Of a stretch of 64,000 bases of DNA, positions 45,092 to 54,589 are shown in pieces (within the stretch, counting starts at the first letter, position 1; every line of letters starts with the position of its first letter). The stretch comes from Fidelibacterota bacterium (GTDB taxonomy: Bacteria; Fidelibacterota; UBA2242; JAFGTP01). Location of the stretch: contig JAFGTP010000005.1 in NCBI GenBank assembly GCA_016934035.1, positions 1-64,000 of the forward strand, written 5' to 3'. The notes under the pieces are model-generated. The model saw only the letters and a program-made list of their open reading frames with translations. It made no database searches and was not told the origin of the DNA. The translations under genes and the position numbers were made by a program.

Positions 45092-46405
45092 TTATAGATC
45101 GGAAGTGATAAATTCTTTCATAAACCGGACCATGAAATATTGGTCGGCGCTACCGGCCATTTCACGAATGGAATGCATCGAAACCATGGGCAATCCGATA
45201 TCAGCAGTGGTAATACCGTAATTGGTTGCTGTAATTGGCCCGATAGTAGAGCCACAGGGCTTATCAGTGCGATGAATGTATTTTTGTGTTGGAATTTCTG
45301 CTTTGTGGGCCAGAAGTTCGATTTGAGCGGTTGTCTCCGGTCCTGAGGCATAACGTTGTTTTGCATTCAGTTTGATGACTAATCCCTGGTTTAACCGGCA
45401 CAAATGTTTAGCTTTATATTTATCAACATAATTGGGATGGACAGCGTGAGCTCCGTCCGCAGACAGTACAAAAGACTTTGCGATGGCCCGCAGAAAATCT
45501 TCCCGGGAATAATCCTGAGTGAGCATCAGTCTTTCTAAAATTTGGCCGAGAAAGGGAGAACCTCCGCCATTCATCGTTGCAGAACCGATTTCTTCGGCAT
45601 CGAAAAGTGATACAACCATGGTCACATCAGGTGCTTTTTCAATGGACGTCAGAGCAGAAAGAGCGGCATGACACATCATCAAATTGTCGATGCGACCGGA
45701 AGCAAAGAATTCATTGCTGATACCTAAAAAGGAGGCTTTTTGTGGATCAATGATTTCAAGTTCAAACTCAACGATCTGATCTGCTGTTACCTGTAGGTCG
45801 CTGGCAATGAGTTGCTTAAGATTTTCCTTTGTAAATGGTTGGCTGCCTGCCATTCCAATAACAGGGGGCAGGTGCTTTTCAAAATCAAGTTTTAACCCGC
45901 TGTCATTGACTTCCCGGTCCATATGAATCGCAACATTTGGAAGGCGAACAAGGTTTTTATTGCTCCTCCATAGCCGGGTCTCGATTCCATGGTTATGATG
46001 GATAATGATTTTTCCAGCCAGGGTCAGATCGCGGTCAGTCCATGTTGCCAGTATCGGACCGCCATAAATTTCGACCCCCAACTGAATATAGCCTTCCTTT
46101 TCGTAGACAGAGTTGGATTTGATACGAAACCCGGGTGAATCGGTGTGAGCGCCAATCACATGAAAACCGGTATCAATAATCGGGGAATTGCCAATGATCC
46201 CGGCAATCAGTGCTGTTGAATTTCGGATGGTGAAAAATTTATCACCGGGTTTTAAGTCCCATTCATCTTTTTCAGATATTTCTCGGAAATCATTGTTGAT
46301 TAAAAGTTTTTTCATGGTCAAAACAGCATGAGCCGCTGTGGGTGAATCATCCAGAAATTGCATCAAATCTGTTGTGGTGTTTATCATTTCCTGTGTTATA
46401 TCCAT
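45092..46405 (-). CDS. M18 family aminopeptidase
   Basis: A 437-aa zinc aminopeptidase of the aspartyl aminopeptidase family (M18), which removes N-terminal residues from peptides. Metal-ligand segments are VIGAHTDSPGFRIK, SLFDAEEIGS and, near the C-terminus, MVSMHSIREMAG. HPNYVDKYKAKH and GSTIGPITATNYGI are also typical. The ATG at 46405 is chosen over 46438 because GGAG lies 6 nt upstream and the longer frame would run into the receptor gene. It has no signal peptide and is therefore cytoplasmic. It starts 14 nt after the TonB receptor stop, so receptor and peptidase share a transcript, hinting that the receptor may import peptides or peptide-bound metal. Confidence 0.92.
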   Translation of the reverse strand: MDITQEMINTTTDLMQFLDDSPTAAHAVLTMKKLLINNDFREISEKDEWDLKPGDKFFTIRNSTALIAGIIGNSPIIDTGFHVIGAHTDSPGFRIKSNSVYEKEGYIQLGVEIYGGPILATWTDRDLTLAGKIIIHHNHGIETRLWRSNKNLVRLPNVAIHMDREVNDSGLKLDFEKHLPPVIGMAGSQPFTKENLKQLIASDLQVTADQIVEFELEIIDPQKASFLGISNEFFASGRIDNLMMCHAALSALTSIEKAPDVTMVVSLFDAEEIGSATMNGGGSPFLGQILERLMLTQDYSREDFLRAIAKSFVLSADGAHAVHPNYVDKYKAKHLCRLNQGLVIKLNAKQRYASGPETTAQIELLAHKAEIPTQKYIHRTDKPCGSTIGPITATNYGITTADIGLPMVSMHSIREMAGSADQYFMVRFMKEFITSDL

Positions 46406-46419
46406 AGGACACTCCTTTT

Positions 46420-48786
46420 TTATAGTTCTGTCTGCCAATTTACAGAAAAATTTCTACCAGGTTCAAATTGCATAGCCCCGCGATTGGTGGATAAATGGTT
46501 TCGAAATGCCTTATCACTGATATTGTCGACTCTGAAAGATAATTGATGGGATGTATTTAAAAACTGGAATTTTGAAGTATAGAGATAGAAATTATAGGTG
46601 GTATATCCGGGTGTTTCAACTTCCCAGTCAGCAATCCTGGTTTGGTCGGCAAAAAAATTGGTCTCAAGGGAAACTGTGGCCCATCCACGTATGCGGTAAT
46701 TGATGAAAAATTGACCGTTGAGAGGCGGTATAGTTGCCAATGGCTGGTCCAGTTCATTGTCCTGACCATAGACATAGGCGATATTAGCAGAAAGAGAAAA
46801 ATTGAAGGGCAAATAGGTTGATCCAAAAAGTTCGTATCCATAGAGAAGTGCGCTGCCTGCATTGGTTTTTATCAAGGCATTTCGGTCGTTGAATGTTCCT
46901 GACTTTTCAATAACCAGATCTGTCATTTGATTGTGGAATAAATTTGCTCCCATGGAAAAGGTCTCTTGGACATATTTGACACCCAGGTCTTTAGCAAAAC
47001 TGGATTCGGAATTTAAGTCCGGGTCTCCCAGTTTGATAAGAGAACCCAGATCAATATAATCAAATCGTTCTTCCAGCGTTGGACTTCTAAATGACCGGCT
47101 AAGGTTAATTTTAAAACACCACTCCTGGGCAGGCTTGTAAGACAGGCCCAAATTTGCACTCCATGAGAGATCGAGATCATCTTCAGCCTCCCAAAAAGTG
47201 ACTTGTGTTGGTGGATTGTCTGTTCTGACACCATCCACAATCTGATATTGGGGGTTTTTTACTTCATCGCTGTTAATTTTTATGAAATCCAGTCGTCCGC
47301 CAATATTTAAAATGATTTTTTCATCCCATAAAAACTGATCATCACTGATAAAAATTCCGGCTGTTGCATAGCTTGACTGAGGCAATGGCAATTCGCCAAT
47401 GGTCTGTTCTATGGTTTTGATAATTTCATGATTGGGATTTAACAGATTGATATGCAGATATTTTTTTCGTTTACTGACGAGGGATTTTTGCCATCCGTCA
47501 ATACCGGTTGTCAAATAATTGTGTTCGGAAAGGATCCAATTGGATTGCAGATGAAAACCAATGGTTTCATGGGTCGCAACTGGAGCAACTTTGTCCACAT
47601 GAATTTCCTTGACGGGGGTCGTCGGCATTATTTGGATTTGGTAGGGGATATTTTCCACATCCCTGAAAATATCCTGTTTGTAAAGTTTCATCGACAGGTT
47701 TGACAGCATTGGCAGCATGCTTTTTACAGTATATTGAACAGAATACAGATCCCGGTCTGCCGACAGATAGGTGACATCAGCACCATCAGGAAACAAGGGT
47801 TTGCCGCCAGGTATTCCCACATTTGAAACATTGAAGGTTTGAAAATGAAAACTGATTTCATGGTTTTCTAGTGGCCGCAAATTAAAATTTGCAGAAATAT
47901 TTTTATCTTTAAACTGACTGTTTTCCAGAGTCCCTTTTGGGGTTTTGGCATCATCGGCAATTCTATTCTGGACGGCTAATTTCATATTCCAGAATTTACT
48001 CCCTGTCAAAAAACTCAGGTTTTCATAATGCATGGCATTGACGGTGTTGAACCCGATTTTTAGGGAAGGTTTGATATAAAACCGGTCATTGTACGCAGCT
48101 TTTTTTGTAATAACATTGATCACGCCACCGGTTGCACCCGAACCATACAGAGAAGATGCGCCACTTTTGATGGTTTCAATTTTTTCAATGTCATGAATGT
48201 CAATCAACGACAAGCCGGCAGCCAGGTTGGTTGCTGTAGAAATTCGATTGCCATCAATCAGGGTTACAATATTGTTTTTTGATAAACCTCTGATAGAAAC
48301 AGTTTTCCCCCAAATTCCATCGCTGGCCAGAGTGATTCCGGGATTCCCGGCAATGGCATCGGATACCGTCAACGGCTGGGTCCTTTCAATCTGATTGTCG
48401 TCATAAGTTACAATAGGCAGGCTGCTGTTGGAGAGTTTAATGTCTGATTTTGTAATGGTCACACGTACGGCTTCAAATTTGATAACCGAAGGTGAAAGGT
48501 AGATTCTTTTATAGAAATTTTTGGGCTCGGATAAATCAAGAGAGACCAGTTCACTTTTATATCCGATAAAAGAGACTTTGAGGGTCACCCGGTGGGTTTC
48601 TAAATTGCGCAAAGTGAATTCACCGGCTTCATTGGAAAAAGTAAATTTTCCATCTTCAATCAATTGAATGTTGGCCCCGGGCAGAGGCAAGTTTTCTTCC
48701 ATGTCCAGGATAACTCCGGATAGATCGAAAGCATATAGATTTAATGACATTAATATAATTATAAGCAAGAAGTATTGGTTTTTCAT
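46420..48786 (-). CDS. TonB-dependent receptor (metal/peptide-type)
   Basis: A 788-aa outer-membrane receptor. It has a signal peptide (MKNQYFLLIIILMSLNLYA) and an N-terminal carboxypeptidase-regulatory-like domain (about 22-95). The plug (about 115-230) contains SIRGLSKNNIVTLIDGNR, then SSLYGSGATGGVINVITKK, which is the classic FepA/BtuB-like plug ending. The barrel includes the conserved SFRSPTLEERFDY and C-terminal RVDNISDKAFRNHLS. The plug type resembles vitamin B12, haem and siderophore receptors more than SusC. It lies between a TM1266-like regulator (14 nt upstream) and the M18 peptidase (14 nt downstream). Substrate unknown; a metal complex is favoured by the family. Confidence 0.92.
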   Translation of the reverse strand: MKNQYFLLIIILMSLNLYAFDLSGVILDMEENLPLPGANIQLIEDGKFTFSNEAGEFTLRNLETHRVTLKVSFIGYKSELVSLDLSEPKNFYKRIYLSPSVIKFEAVRVTITKSDIKLSNSSLPIVTYDDNQIERTQPLTVSDAIAGNPGITLASDGIWGKTVSIRGLSKNNIVTLIDGNRISTATNLAAGLSLIDIHDIEKIETIKSGASSLYGSGATGGVINVITKKAAYNDRFYIKPSLKIGFNTVNAMHYENLSFLTGSKFWNMKLAVQNRIADDAKTPKGTLENSQFKDKNISANFNLRPLENHEISFHFQTFNVSNVGIPGGKPLFPDGADVTYLSADRDLYSVQYTVKSMLPMLSNLSMKLYKQDIFRDVENIPYQIQIMPTTPVKEIHVDKVAPVATHETIGFHLQSNWILSEHNYLTTGIDGWQKSLVSKRKKYLHINLLNPNHEIIKTIEQTIGELPLPQSSYATAGIFISDDQFLWDEKIILNIGGRLDFIKINSDEVKNPQYQIVDGVRTDNPPTQVTFWEAEDDLDLSWSANLGLSYKPAQEWCFKINLSRSFRSPTLEERFDYIDLGSLIKLGDPDLNSESSFAKDLGVKYVQETFSMGANLFHNQMTDLVIEKSGTFNDRNALIKTNAGSALLYGYELFGSTYLPFNFSLSANIAYVYGQDNELDQPLATIPPLNGQFFINYRIRGWATVSLETNFFADQTRIADWEVETPGYTTYNFYLYTSKFQFLNTSHQLSFRVDNISDKAFRNHLSTNRGAMQFEPGRNFSVNWQTEL

Positions 48787-48800
48787 GATAGTGCTCCATT

Positions 48801-49055
48801 TTATTTTGCAAATGCAGTTTTGACGGATACTGATGGTAATTGCCCCAATTTCCCGGTCAGGGCACCGACTTCGTCAGTTGTTCCTTCGACAATTAATGAG
48901 ATGATTGAAAGTTTTTCATGTTGCCTGGGGATTCCCAGCCTGCCAACGATTATGTTGGAATGAAAATGTAAAATTGCGTTTAATTTTTCGTGAGATTTTT
49001 CTGGATCGTTGACAATTATTGCTACGACCCCGATCCTTTTTTCCAGATTTGTCAT
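48801..49055 (-). CDS. TM1266-like small regulator (ferredoxin-fold, NikR C-terminal/ACT-like)
   Basis: An 84-aa protein matching the 'iron-only hydrogenase system regulator' family (TM1266 of Thermotoga). The family pattern is present in order: a strand RIGVVAIIV, a helix KSHEKLNAILH, then VGRLGIP and a C-terminal VGALTGKLGQLPSVSVKT. The fold is that of NikR's metal/ligand-binding domain without a DNA-binding part. GGAGG precedes the start. Family members usually sit by hydE/hydG of FeFe-hydrogenase maturation. Here it heads an operon with a TonB receptor and a peptidase, and no hydrogenase gene is in the window. How it regulates is unknown. Confidence 0.85.
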   Translation of the reverse strand: MTNLEKRIGVVAIIVNDPEKSHEKLNAILHFHSNIIVGRLGIPRQHEKLSIISLIVEGTTDEVGALTGKLGQLPSVSVKTAFAK

Positions 49056-49228
49056 GTTACCTCCTTTATGTCAGGCCTTCATGCCCTTCATTTTAGAATT
49101 TTTTAATACTCTGAATAATATATCAAAATTAAAAAGGAGAAACAATAATTAATATTTGGTGTAATCTTTGCTTCTCATTGAAATCTGCTTTTTTGTATAA
49201 AAATGAACCAACTTGTATGGATTGAATT

Positions 49229-51049
49229 ATGGGAAAACTTTTAGATTTTTTTCAAAAAAAGGTCATCAATAAAGATGATGAAGTATTTAAAGGCATTCGC
49301 TCTCAGATATTTTTATTTACAGCCCTTTTTTTGGTATTATTTGGCTTCGGATCGACAATTATCAATATCCTGTTTACAGTTAACAATTATGCCTATATTG
49401 AGACTTCTATTTTTGTAGTTGTGTTTTTTGTATTGGTGGCGGGTGTTTTTGGTAAAAATTTATCCTTCAGTTTGCGCGTCAGCCTCATTATTTTATTTCT
49501 TTACATGAATGGTGTCATGATCATTTCAAAATGGGGACTGCATAGTAGTGGTCATTTTTTTCTATTTCTTATCCCGATGATTGCAGCCATCTTGAATATT
49601 CGAAGTATCATGACCTTTTTTCTGGTGATGAATGCTCTGACTTTTATTTATCTGAGAATTTTAGTTAATATGGAAATTATCAATCATCCCGACATTGTCA
49701 AGTTCAGCCTCAATGACTGGGTCGTGTTTTCTGTTGGATTTATCCTGGTCAATTCTTTTATTTCACTTTTTGTCTATTATTTGATTGATCTGCTGGTTGA
49801 AAAAAGTGATACCAATGAAACTGAGATAAAAGCCCTTTCTCATGATCTGGAGAAATTAAATCGCATTAACCTCAAATTCCAATCCATAATAGATGAAAAA
49901 TCCACCTTTGATAACCAGGAATTTCAAACTCAGAAAATGGATAGTGTTGCCCGTCTGACCAATGGTATCGCCCATGAATTTAATAATTTTATCACTGTAA
50001 TCGTCGGATACGCTGATATTTTGATATCAATCAGCAATCATGATGAAACCGTGGTTAACCTGCTTAAGAAAATTAAATCGGCCGGTAAAGCTGCCGAAAA
50101 ATTAGTGGGAAAACTATTGGCCTTTAGTAAAAACCTGGTGCTCAAAAACAAAATTGTGAATGTCAATGATTCTTTGCTGTTTCTCAAAGATAAGCTGCTG
50201 GAAAAAGTTAAGGAAAACGTGAAAGTCAGCATTGACCTGCCAGAGGAAAATTACCTGATTAAAATTGATCCTGAGCAGCTGGAAAATCTCATCATGGAAC
50301 TTGTTATCAATTCCGACCATGCACTTCCATCAGGCGGGGAAATTAAAATAAAAATTGGAACGGTCTTGCTTAATGCTGAGTATACAAAAAAGCATCATCT
50401 GGAGCAGGATGGCGAATATGTGACCATTACTGTTGAAGACAATGGTATTGGCATGGATGACCATATACTGGCTCATGTGTTTGAGCCGTTTTTTTCAACA
50501 AAAGGGTCCGGTGAGGCTTTGGGTTTAGGCATGTCTGTTATCTATGGTATTGTTCGGCAATGTAATGGCGATATTGAAATTTTTAGCAATTCCGGAGAAG
50601 GGACCAAAGTCGTTTTGTATTTTCTGAGCCAACAGGAAAAACTGACCTTCAAAAAGAATGAAAAAATTATCCCATCGGATCTAAAGGGTCGTGAAAGAAT
50701 CCTGCTTGTGGAAGATGATAAACTTGTAAGGAGCGTTATTGTTGAGGTTTTAAATAATTATGGTTATAAAATGTTGACATCGTCCAATGGCATTGAAGGT
50801 TATGAGGTTTTTAGTCAGAATAAAAATGATCTTGATATGATTATTGCGGATGTTATTATGCCAAAAATGAATGGAATCGAATTGGCTGAAAAGATTGAGA
50901 AGGAACACCCTGCAACCAAAATTCTGTTTATGTCCGGATATTCAGAACAGGTAAATAATCTTGAGGATATGGGGGTCAATTATATCAAAAAACCATTCGA
51001 TCCTTTGGAACTGATTAAAAAAATTCGCTATGTTCTTGATAATGAATAA
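49229..51049 (+). CDS. Membrane hybrid histidine kinase (6TM-HisKA-HATPase-REC)
   Basis: A 606-aa sensor kinase. The N-terminal third (about 28-195) contains about six transmembrane helices with short loops, so sensing is in or near the membrane. A coiled-coil linker leads to HisKA with H249 in the HEFNN box (IAHEFNNFIT), HATPase (about 345-470: NSDHALP, DNGIGMD, LGLGMS) and a C-terminal receiver (about 485-600: LLVEDDKLVR, acceptor D in IIADVIMPKMNG, YIKKPFD). The ATP-lid glycine motif reads GSGEALGLGMS, slightly altered from GxGLGL. It is monocistronic with a weak ribosome-binding site. It is divergent from the TM1266-receptor operon, with 173 bp between them, so it may share regulation with it. 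Confidence 0.9.
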   Translation: MGKLLDFFQKKVINKDDEVFKGIRSQIFLFTALFLVLFGFGSTIINILFTVNNYAYIETSIFVVVFFVLVAGVFGKNLSFSLRVSLIILFLYMNGVMIISKWGLHSSGHFFLFLIPMIAAILNIRSIMTFFLVMNALTFIYLRILVNMEIINHPDIVKFSLNDWVVFSVGFILVNSFISLFVYYLIDLLVEKSDTNETEIKALSHDLEKLNRINLKFQSIIDEKSTFDNQEFQTQKMDSVARLTNGIAHEFNNFITVIVGYADILISISNHDETVVNLLKKIKSAGKAAEKLVGKLLAFSKNLVLKNKIVNVNDSLLFLKDKLLEKVKENVKVSIDLPEENYLIKIDPEQLENLIMELVINSDHALPSGGEIKIKIGTVLLNAEYTKKHHLEQDGEYVTITVEDNGIGMDDHILAHVFEPFFSTKGSGEALGLGMSVIYGIVRQCNGDIEIFSNSGEGTKVVLYFLSQQEKLTFKKNEKIIPSDLKGRERILLVEDDKLVRSVIVEVLNNYGYKMLTSSNGIEGYEVFSQNKNDLDMIIADVIMPKMNGIELAEKIEKEHPATKILFMSGYSEQVNNLEDMGVNYIKKPFDPLELIKKIRYVLDNE

Positions 51050-51116
51050 ATTATTAAAAAGAATATGCTAATCATTATCTTTTTTTTAGAGGCTATTTTT
51101 TTAAGTCTGTTAAATC

Positions 51117-52040
51117 TTAAATATCTTCATGAATAATGATTTCGCTGGCACTACGCCTGAATTGGGACAGGAATAATCCGCCAATTACAATCAGAATTCC
51201 CACGATTTCCTGAATTGACAGCATGTTTTTAAAAATCACAAAACTGAAAATTGCTGTTACAACAGGAATAAGGTTGATGAAAACATTGGTTTTATTAACA
51301 CCCAGGACGGCTATTGCTTTTGTCAGTAATATGAATGCAAGGGTTGAGGCAAAAAAGGAAAGTTGAAGAAGTGCAGAAAGCGTCGATCGGTCAAGACTAA
51401 TTTGGGAAAAGGATGTTCCTTCAAAGGCAATTACAAAAGGCAAAAAATAAAAAAAACCTATCAGATTTTGAAAAAATACGATATTAATTGAAGAATATTC
51501 TGAAGTCAATTTTTTGACAATAATGCTATAGCCTATTGTGGCCGCCACAGCAAAAAAAAGTAATCCGATACCTTTCAGGTTGTATTCGAGGGTTGAATTT
51601 TTCGATAGCAGTACGGTAAGTACCCCGATAAATGAAACAATTAATCCTGCAAGATTGTAGGAATTTAATTTTTCCTTTAGAAATAAAAAAACAAAGATCG
51701 GACTGACCAGGGGGATGGTAGAGATAATCATTGAGGCAATCGTCGGCGACACATATTTGACGCCAAAATTTTCACCTAAAAAGTAGAGAAAGGGTTCGAA
51801 AAAAGCCAGCCCCATAAAGTATTTCAGATGGGCCTTTTTGAAATGGATTTTTCGGGTTAGGAAAAAATAAAAAGAGAGAAAAAAGGATGAAATAAAGAGA
51901 CGGAGAAAAATAATGGTAAGCGGTCCGAAACTTTGTAGTAGTATTTTTGTCCAGATGAAAGACATCCCAAAAAATATCATGGAAAAAATTGCTGCCAGGT
52001 AGGGAATTAATTTGCTTAATGAAATTCGATCGGTAACCAT
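51117..52040 (-). CDS. EamA/DMT superfamily permease
   Basis: A 307-aa protein with ten hydrophobic helices arranged as two EamA repeats of five (about 10-145 and 155-295). Signs are FGMSFIWTKILL in helix 1, the EP pair after helix 3 (FFEPFLYFLGE), SPTIASMIISTIPLV before helix 5, and the parallel elements NKTNVFINLIPVVTAIFS in the second half. Family members export amino acids, nucleobases or other metabolites. The substrate cannot be read from sequence. It converges with the kinase at 49229 across 67 bp of AT-rich sequence without a clear stem-loop, and is divergent from the MBL hydrolase. Confidence 0.88.
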   Translation of the reverse strand: MVTDRISLSKLIPYLAAIFSMIFFGMSFIWTKILLQSFGPLTIIFLRLFISSFFLSFYFFLTRKIHFKKAHLKYFMGLAFFEPFLYFLGENFGVKYVSPTIASMIISTIPLVSPIFVFLFLKEKLNSYNLAGLIVSFIGVLTVLLSKNSTLEYNLKGIGLLFFAVAATIGYSIIVKKLTSEYSSINIVFFQNLIGFFYFLPFVIAFEGTSFSQISLDRSTLSALLQLSFFASTLAFILLTKAIAVLGVNKTNVFINLIPVVTAIFSFVIFKNMLSIQEIVGILIVIGGLFLSQFRRSASEIIIHEDI

Positions 52041-52355
52041 ACATCCTTCAATATTTTTGCGAAAATTTAAACTATTTTTAAAAATTCTCTAGTGTTAATT
52101 TTCTAAGAAAATATTGAAACATCTTTTGGCTACCTTTTAAAAATCCTATAAAATCAAAAAGTCAATTCCTTTTGCCCTATGTGATATCGAAGAGTTGTTC
52201 GCTTGAACTTCGCAGAATACTCTTTGACTGAATTCAGTGCGATGATTTTTTAGGGTGCCCTTTTGTCATTGGGAACACGTGTTGCAGATCAAATATGGAT
52301 TGAGCTGATAACCTTAAAATTAACTAAAGTTTAAAGGTTTATTACAGGTGTTCAA
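52041..52355. other. 315-bp divergent intergenic region with an 11-bp inverted repeat
   Basis: No gene is seen. A perfect inverted pair, TTCAATATTTT (52047-52057) and AAAATATTGAA (52108-52118), flanks 50 bp just upstream of the EamA start; it could be operator half-sites or a long hairpin in the mRNA leader. The remaining stretch to 52355 is AT-rich and must hold the promoter of the MBL hydrolase, whose ribosome-binding site is AGGTG. Confidence 0.4.
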
Positions 52356-53042
52356 ATGAATAATGAAATAAAAATTATTAAAATCAATGCCGGCCGATCA
52401 AATGTATATTTTATAAAAAATAAATCTTCCTGTATCATGGTAGATGCCGGTTTCAGTGGTTTGAATAAAATTATCAACATTGCCAATGCCAATGATATCA
52501 ATTTGAAAAAAATTGATATGCTAATATTGACACACACCCATTATGATCATGTCAATTTGCTGCATGAACTTAACAAGATTATATATACGGAAATTTTGGT
52601 CCATAATGCTGGCGAAAGATTTTTAAAATTCGGCCAGACACCGGTGCCTTACAGTAGAAATATTTTAGGTAAATTTCTGCTTTTGATGAGCAGGATTGGA
52701 GGCCCTTCAAAATTTGATCCCGTAGTACCGGATACACTCATTGACGGAGATTATAATACCGCTAAATTTGGATTTGATCTCAGCATTATTCCCACGCCAG
52801 GCCATACGGAAGATTCTGTATCTGTAATCATAGATAAAAAATTCGCTTTTGTCGGCGATACAATTTTCAATATTTTTCCAATGACGATCTACCCGATATT
52901 TGTGGATAACAGAGAACAATTACAGTTGAGCTGGAAGCGGTTACTTGATCTTCAATGTGAATATTATTTCCCCGGCCATGGTAAAAAAATATCCTTTGAC
53001 CGTTTGAAGAGTGATTATGAAAGAGTATTTGGGAAAAAATAA
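52356..53042 (+). CDS. MBL-fold metallo-hydrolase
   Basis: A 228-aa single-domain metallo-beta-lactamase-fold hydrolase. The metal site is complete: H-x-H-x-D-H in LTHTHYDHVNLL, a histidine in IPTPGHTEDSV, an aspartate in AFVGDTIFN and the final histidine in YFPGHGKKI. The spacing and the PTPGHT and FPGHG segments resemble glyoxalase II-like and generic thioesterase/quorum-lactonase types, so a thioester or lactone substrate is possible but not shown. It has no signal peptide, so it is cytoplasmic. It is monocistronic and converges with the GEVED protein gene across a strong stem-loop. Confidence 0.9.
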   Translation: MNNEIKIIKINAGRSNVYFIKNKSSCIMVDAGFSGLNKIINIANANDINLKKIDMLILTHTHYDHVNLLHELNKIIYTEILVHNAGERFLKFGQTPVPYSRNILGKFLLLMSRIGGPSKFDPVVPDTLIDGDYNTAKFGFDLSIIPTPGHTEDSVSVIIDKKFAFVGDTIFNIFPMTIYPIFVDNREQLQLSWKRLLDLQCEYYFPGHGKKISFDRLKSDYERVFGKK

Positions 53043-53043
53043 A

Positions 53044-53071
53044 CCGGGTGTCCGCAGGTACAGACACCCGG
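53044..53071 (-). terminator. Strong stem-loop terminator
   Basis: A 9-bp GC-rich stem CCGGGTGTC / GACACCCGG with a 10-nt loop. On the minus strand it is followed by TTTATTTTTT, so it terminates the GEVED gene. On the plus strand there is no T-tail, so it ends the MBL gene less efficiently, if at all. Confidence 0.85.
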
Positions 53072-53079
53072 AAAATGAT

Positions 53080-54363
53080 TTATCTCATCAGCAGGATGCG
53101 ACGAGTCTTTGTTGTAATGTTTTGTGACAGATGAACGATGTAGATACCTGACGGAAGATCATTGCCTGAATCATCCATAGCTGTCCATTCAATTGAATAT
53201 TGACCCATTTCCTGTTCTTTGCTTAACAGTGTGCTGACCAGTTTTCCCTGAATGTCATATACGGATATGTTTACCAGCCCCTTTTCGAACAATCTGTAGT
53301 TAATTGTCGTGCCCGGATTAAAAGGATTGGGATAATTGGGTAATAATTCTATTTTCGAAGGAACCAGGGCCTGTTTATTTTCCGCAAATTCAACCTGGAT
53401 TGGTCCATGATACTTTTTTAGTCCGGAGGATGTTACATCTGCAATTTTGTACCAGACCAGACCTTTGGGAAGAACCTGGGTATCAAGATAGTGGTAGGTC
53501 TTTCCGGTAGATGAATTTCCTAATCCGAGTAGTTCATCATTGGTTTCAAAACTTGAAATTAATTCAAAAGTGCTGTTTTCATCATAGGACCGATAGACTT
53601 CAAAACCCAGATTGTCGATTTCCGATTCTGTCTGCCAGGTCACTTCAACAGCATTTTGAAGAATGGTTGCTTTGAAGCCGTGGAGTTCCACTGGAAGTGA
53701 TTCGTCCAAAACAACTTCCACAATATAATCTTCGACCTCGCCATTAAGACAAAAACCATAAGGCGGTAAATTCCCAACGGAACTGATTCGAAATCGTGCA
53801 TAAGTGTTATAATTGACCCATGATGGAGGAATGGGTATCAGAGGAACTGAAGTAACTGTTCCACTTCCGATAACACCTGGTGGAATAATAATACTTGGTA
53901 TGATCAGTTCCAACGGATGGTCAAAAACGCCATTTTGGTTCCAGTCCAGCCAGGCATCAACGTAACCACCAGCCGGCCCACCATCAATCAGAACTGAATT
54001 GATGATTAAAGTTCCAGAAATGATGGCAGTGATAATAATGCCATCTTCATCATCAACCCCTGATGTGGGATTGATATCATCACCGTCAGCGGAAATTGTC
54101 GGCTGTCCATCAGGCTCAAAATCAATAACTGATCCAAAAAACAAGGGTACGGATTGTGGTAAATAACCATGGCAGGCGCCATTATTGGCTAAAACAGTAT
54201 TATATCCAAAGGGAGTCCCGGGAAAATCCGGGGCATCGCCAAAATCCAATGCTTCCTGTGCAATTAGATTTTCATTGAAAATGATGAATGTTGCTAAAAT
54301 TAAAATGAAACAAGCAAGCGACCTTACTTTTTGGAATGAATTTTTGTTCCTTTTAAAATACAT
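53080..54363 (-). CDS. 427-aa exported GEVED-domain protein with T9SS sorting domain
   Basis: A long signal peptide with a basic start (about residues 1-35, ending LIAQ) is followed by the GEVED domain: DFGDAPDFPGTPFGY, DDEDGIII, WLDWNQNGVFD and CLNGEVEDYIVEV, the family's namesake. A fibronectin-like segment follows (VTWQTESEIDNLGFEVYRS, about 245-335). The C-terminal 85 residues are a sorting domain with NYPNPFNPGTTINY, PSGIYIVHLSQ and final RRILLMR. GEVED domains are found in secreted adhesins and peptidases of marine and FCB bacteria. No catalytic domain is present. GAGGAG precedes the start. It is the fifth sorting-domain protein of the window and lies outside the main cluster. Confidence 0.87.
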   Translation of the reverse strand: MYFKRNKNSFQKVRSLACFILILATFIIFNENLIAQEALDFGDAPDFPGTPFGYNTVLANNGACHGYLPQSVPLFFGSVIDFEPDGQPTISADGDDINPTSGVDDEDGIIITAIISGTLIINSVLIDGGPAGGYVDAWLDWNQNGVFDHPLELIIPSIIIPPGVIGSGTVTSVPLIPIPPSWVNYNTYARFRISSVGNLPPYGFCLNGEVEDYIVEVVLDESLPVELHGFKATILQNAVEVTWQTESEIDNLGFEVYRSYDENSTFELISSFETNDELLGLGNSSTGKTYHYLDTQVLPKGLVWYKIADVTSSGLKKYHGPIQVEFAENKQALVPSKIELLPNYPNPFNPGTTINYRLFEKGLVNISVYDIQGKLVSTLLSKEQEMGQYSIEWTAMDDSGNDLPSGIYIVHLSQNITTKTRRILLMR

Positions 54364-54589
54364 GACACCTTCTCCTCTAATTGATGAAACTTTCTGTATC
54401 TTTATAAAAATTGAAATAAAGTTAATTAATCAATACAAAACTTATATTTTGATTAATAAGTTTTAGATATTTTACAATATGGATAAAGTTATTGGAATAA
54501 TTGTTTCTTGTCAATAAGTATCAGAAAAAAATAAAAAACAATACCTGCAGAAATCATGTATTGTTGATTAATATAGAATAATTATAATG

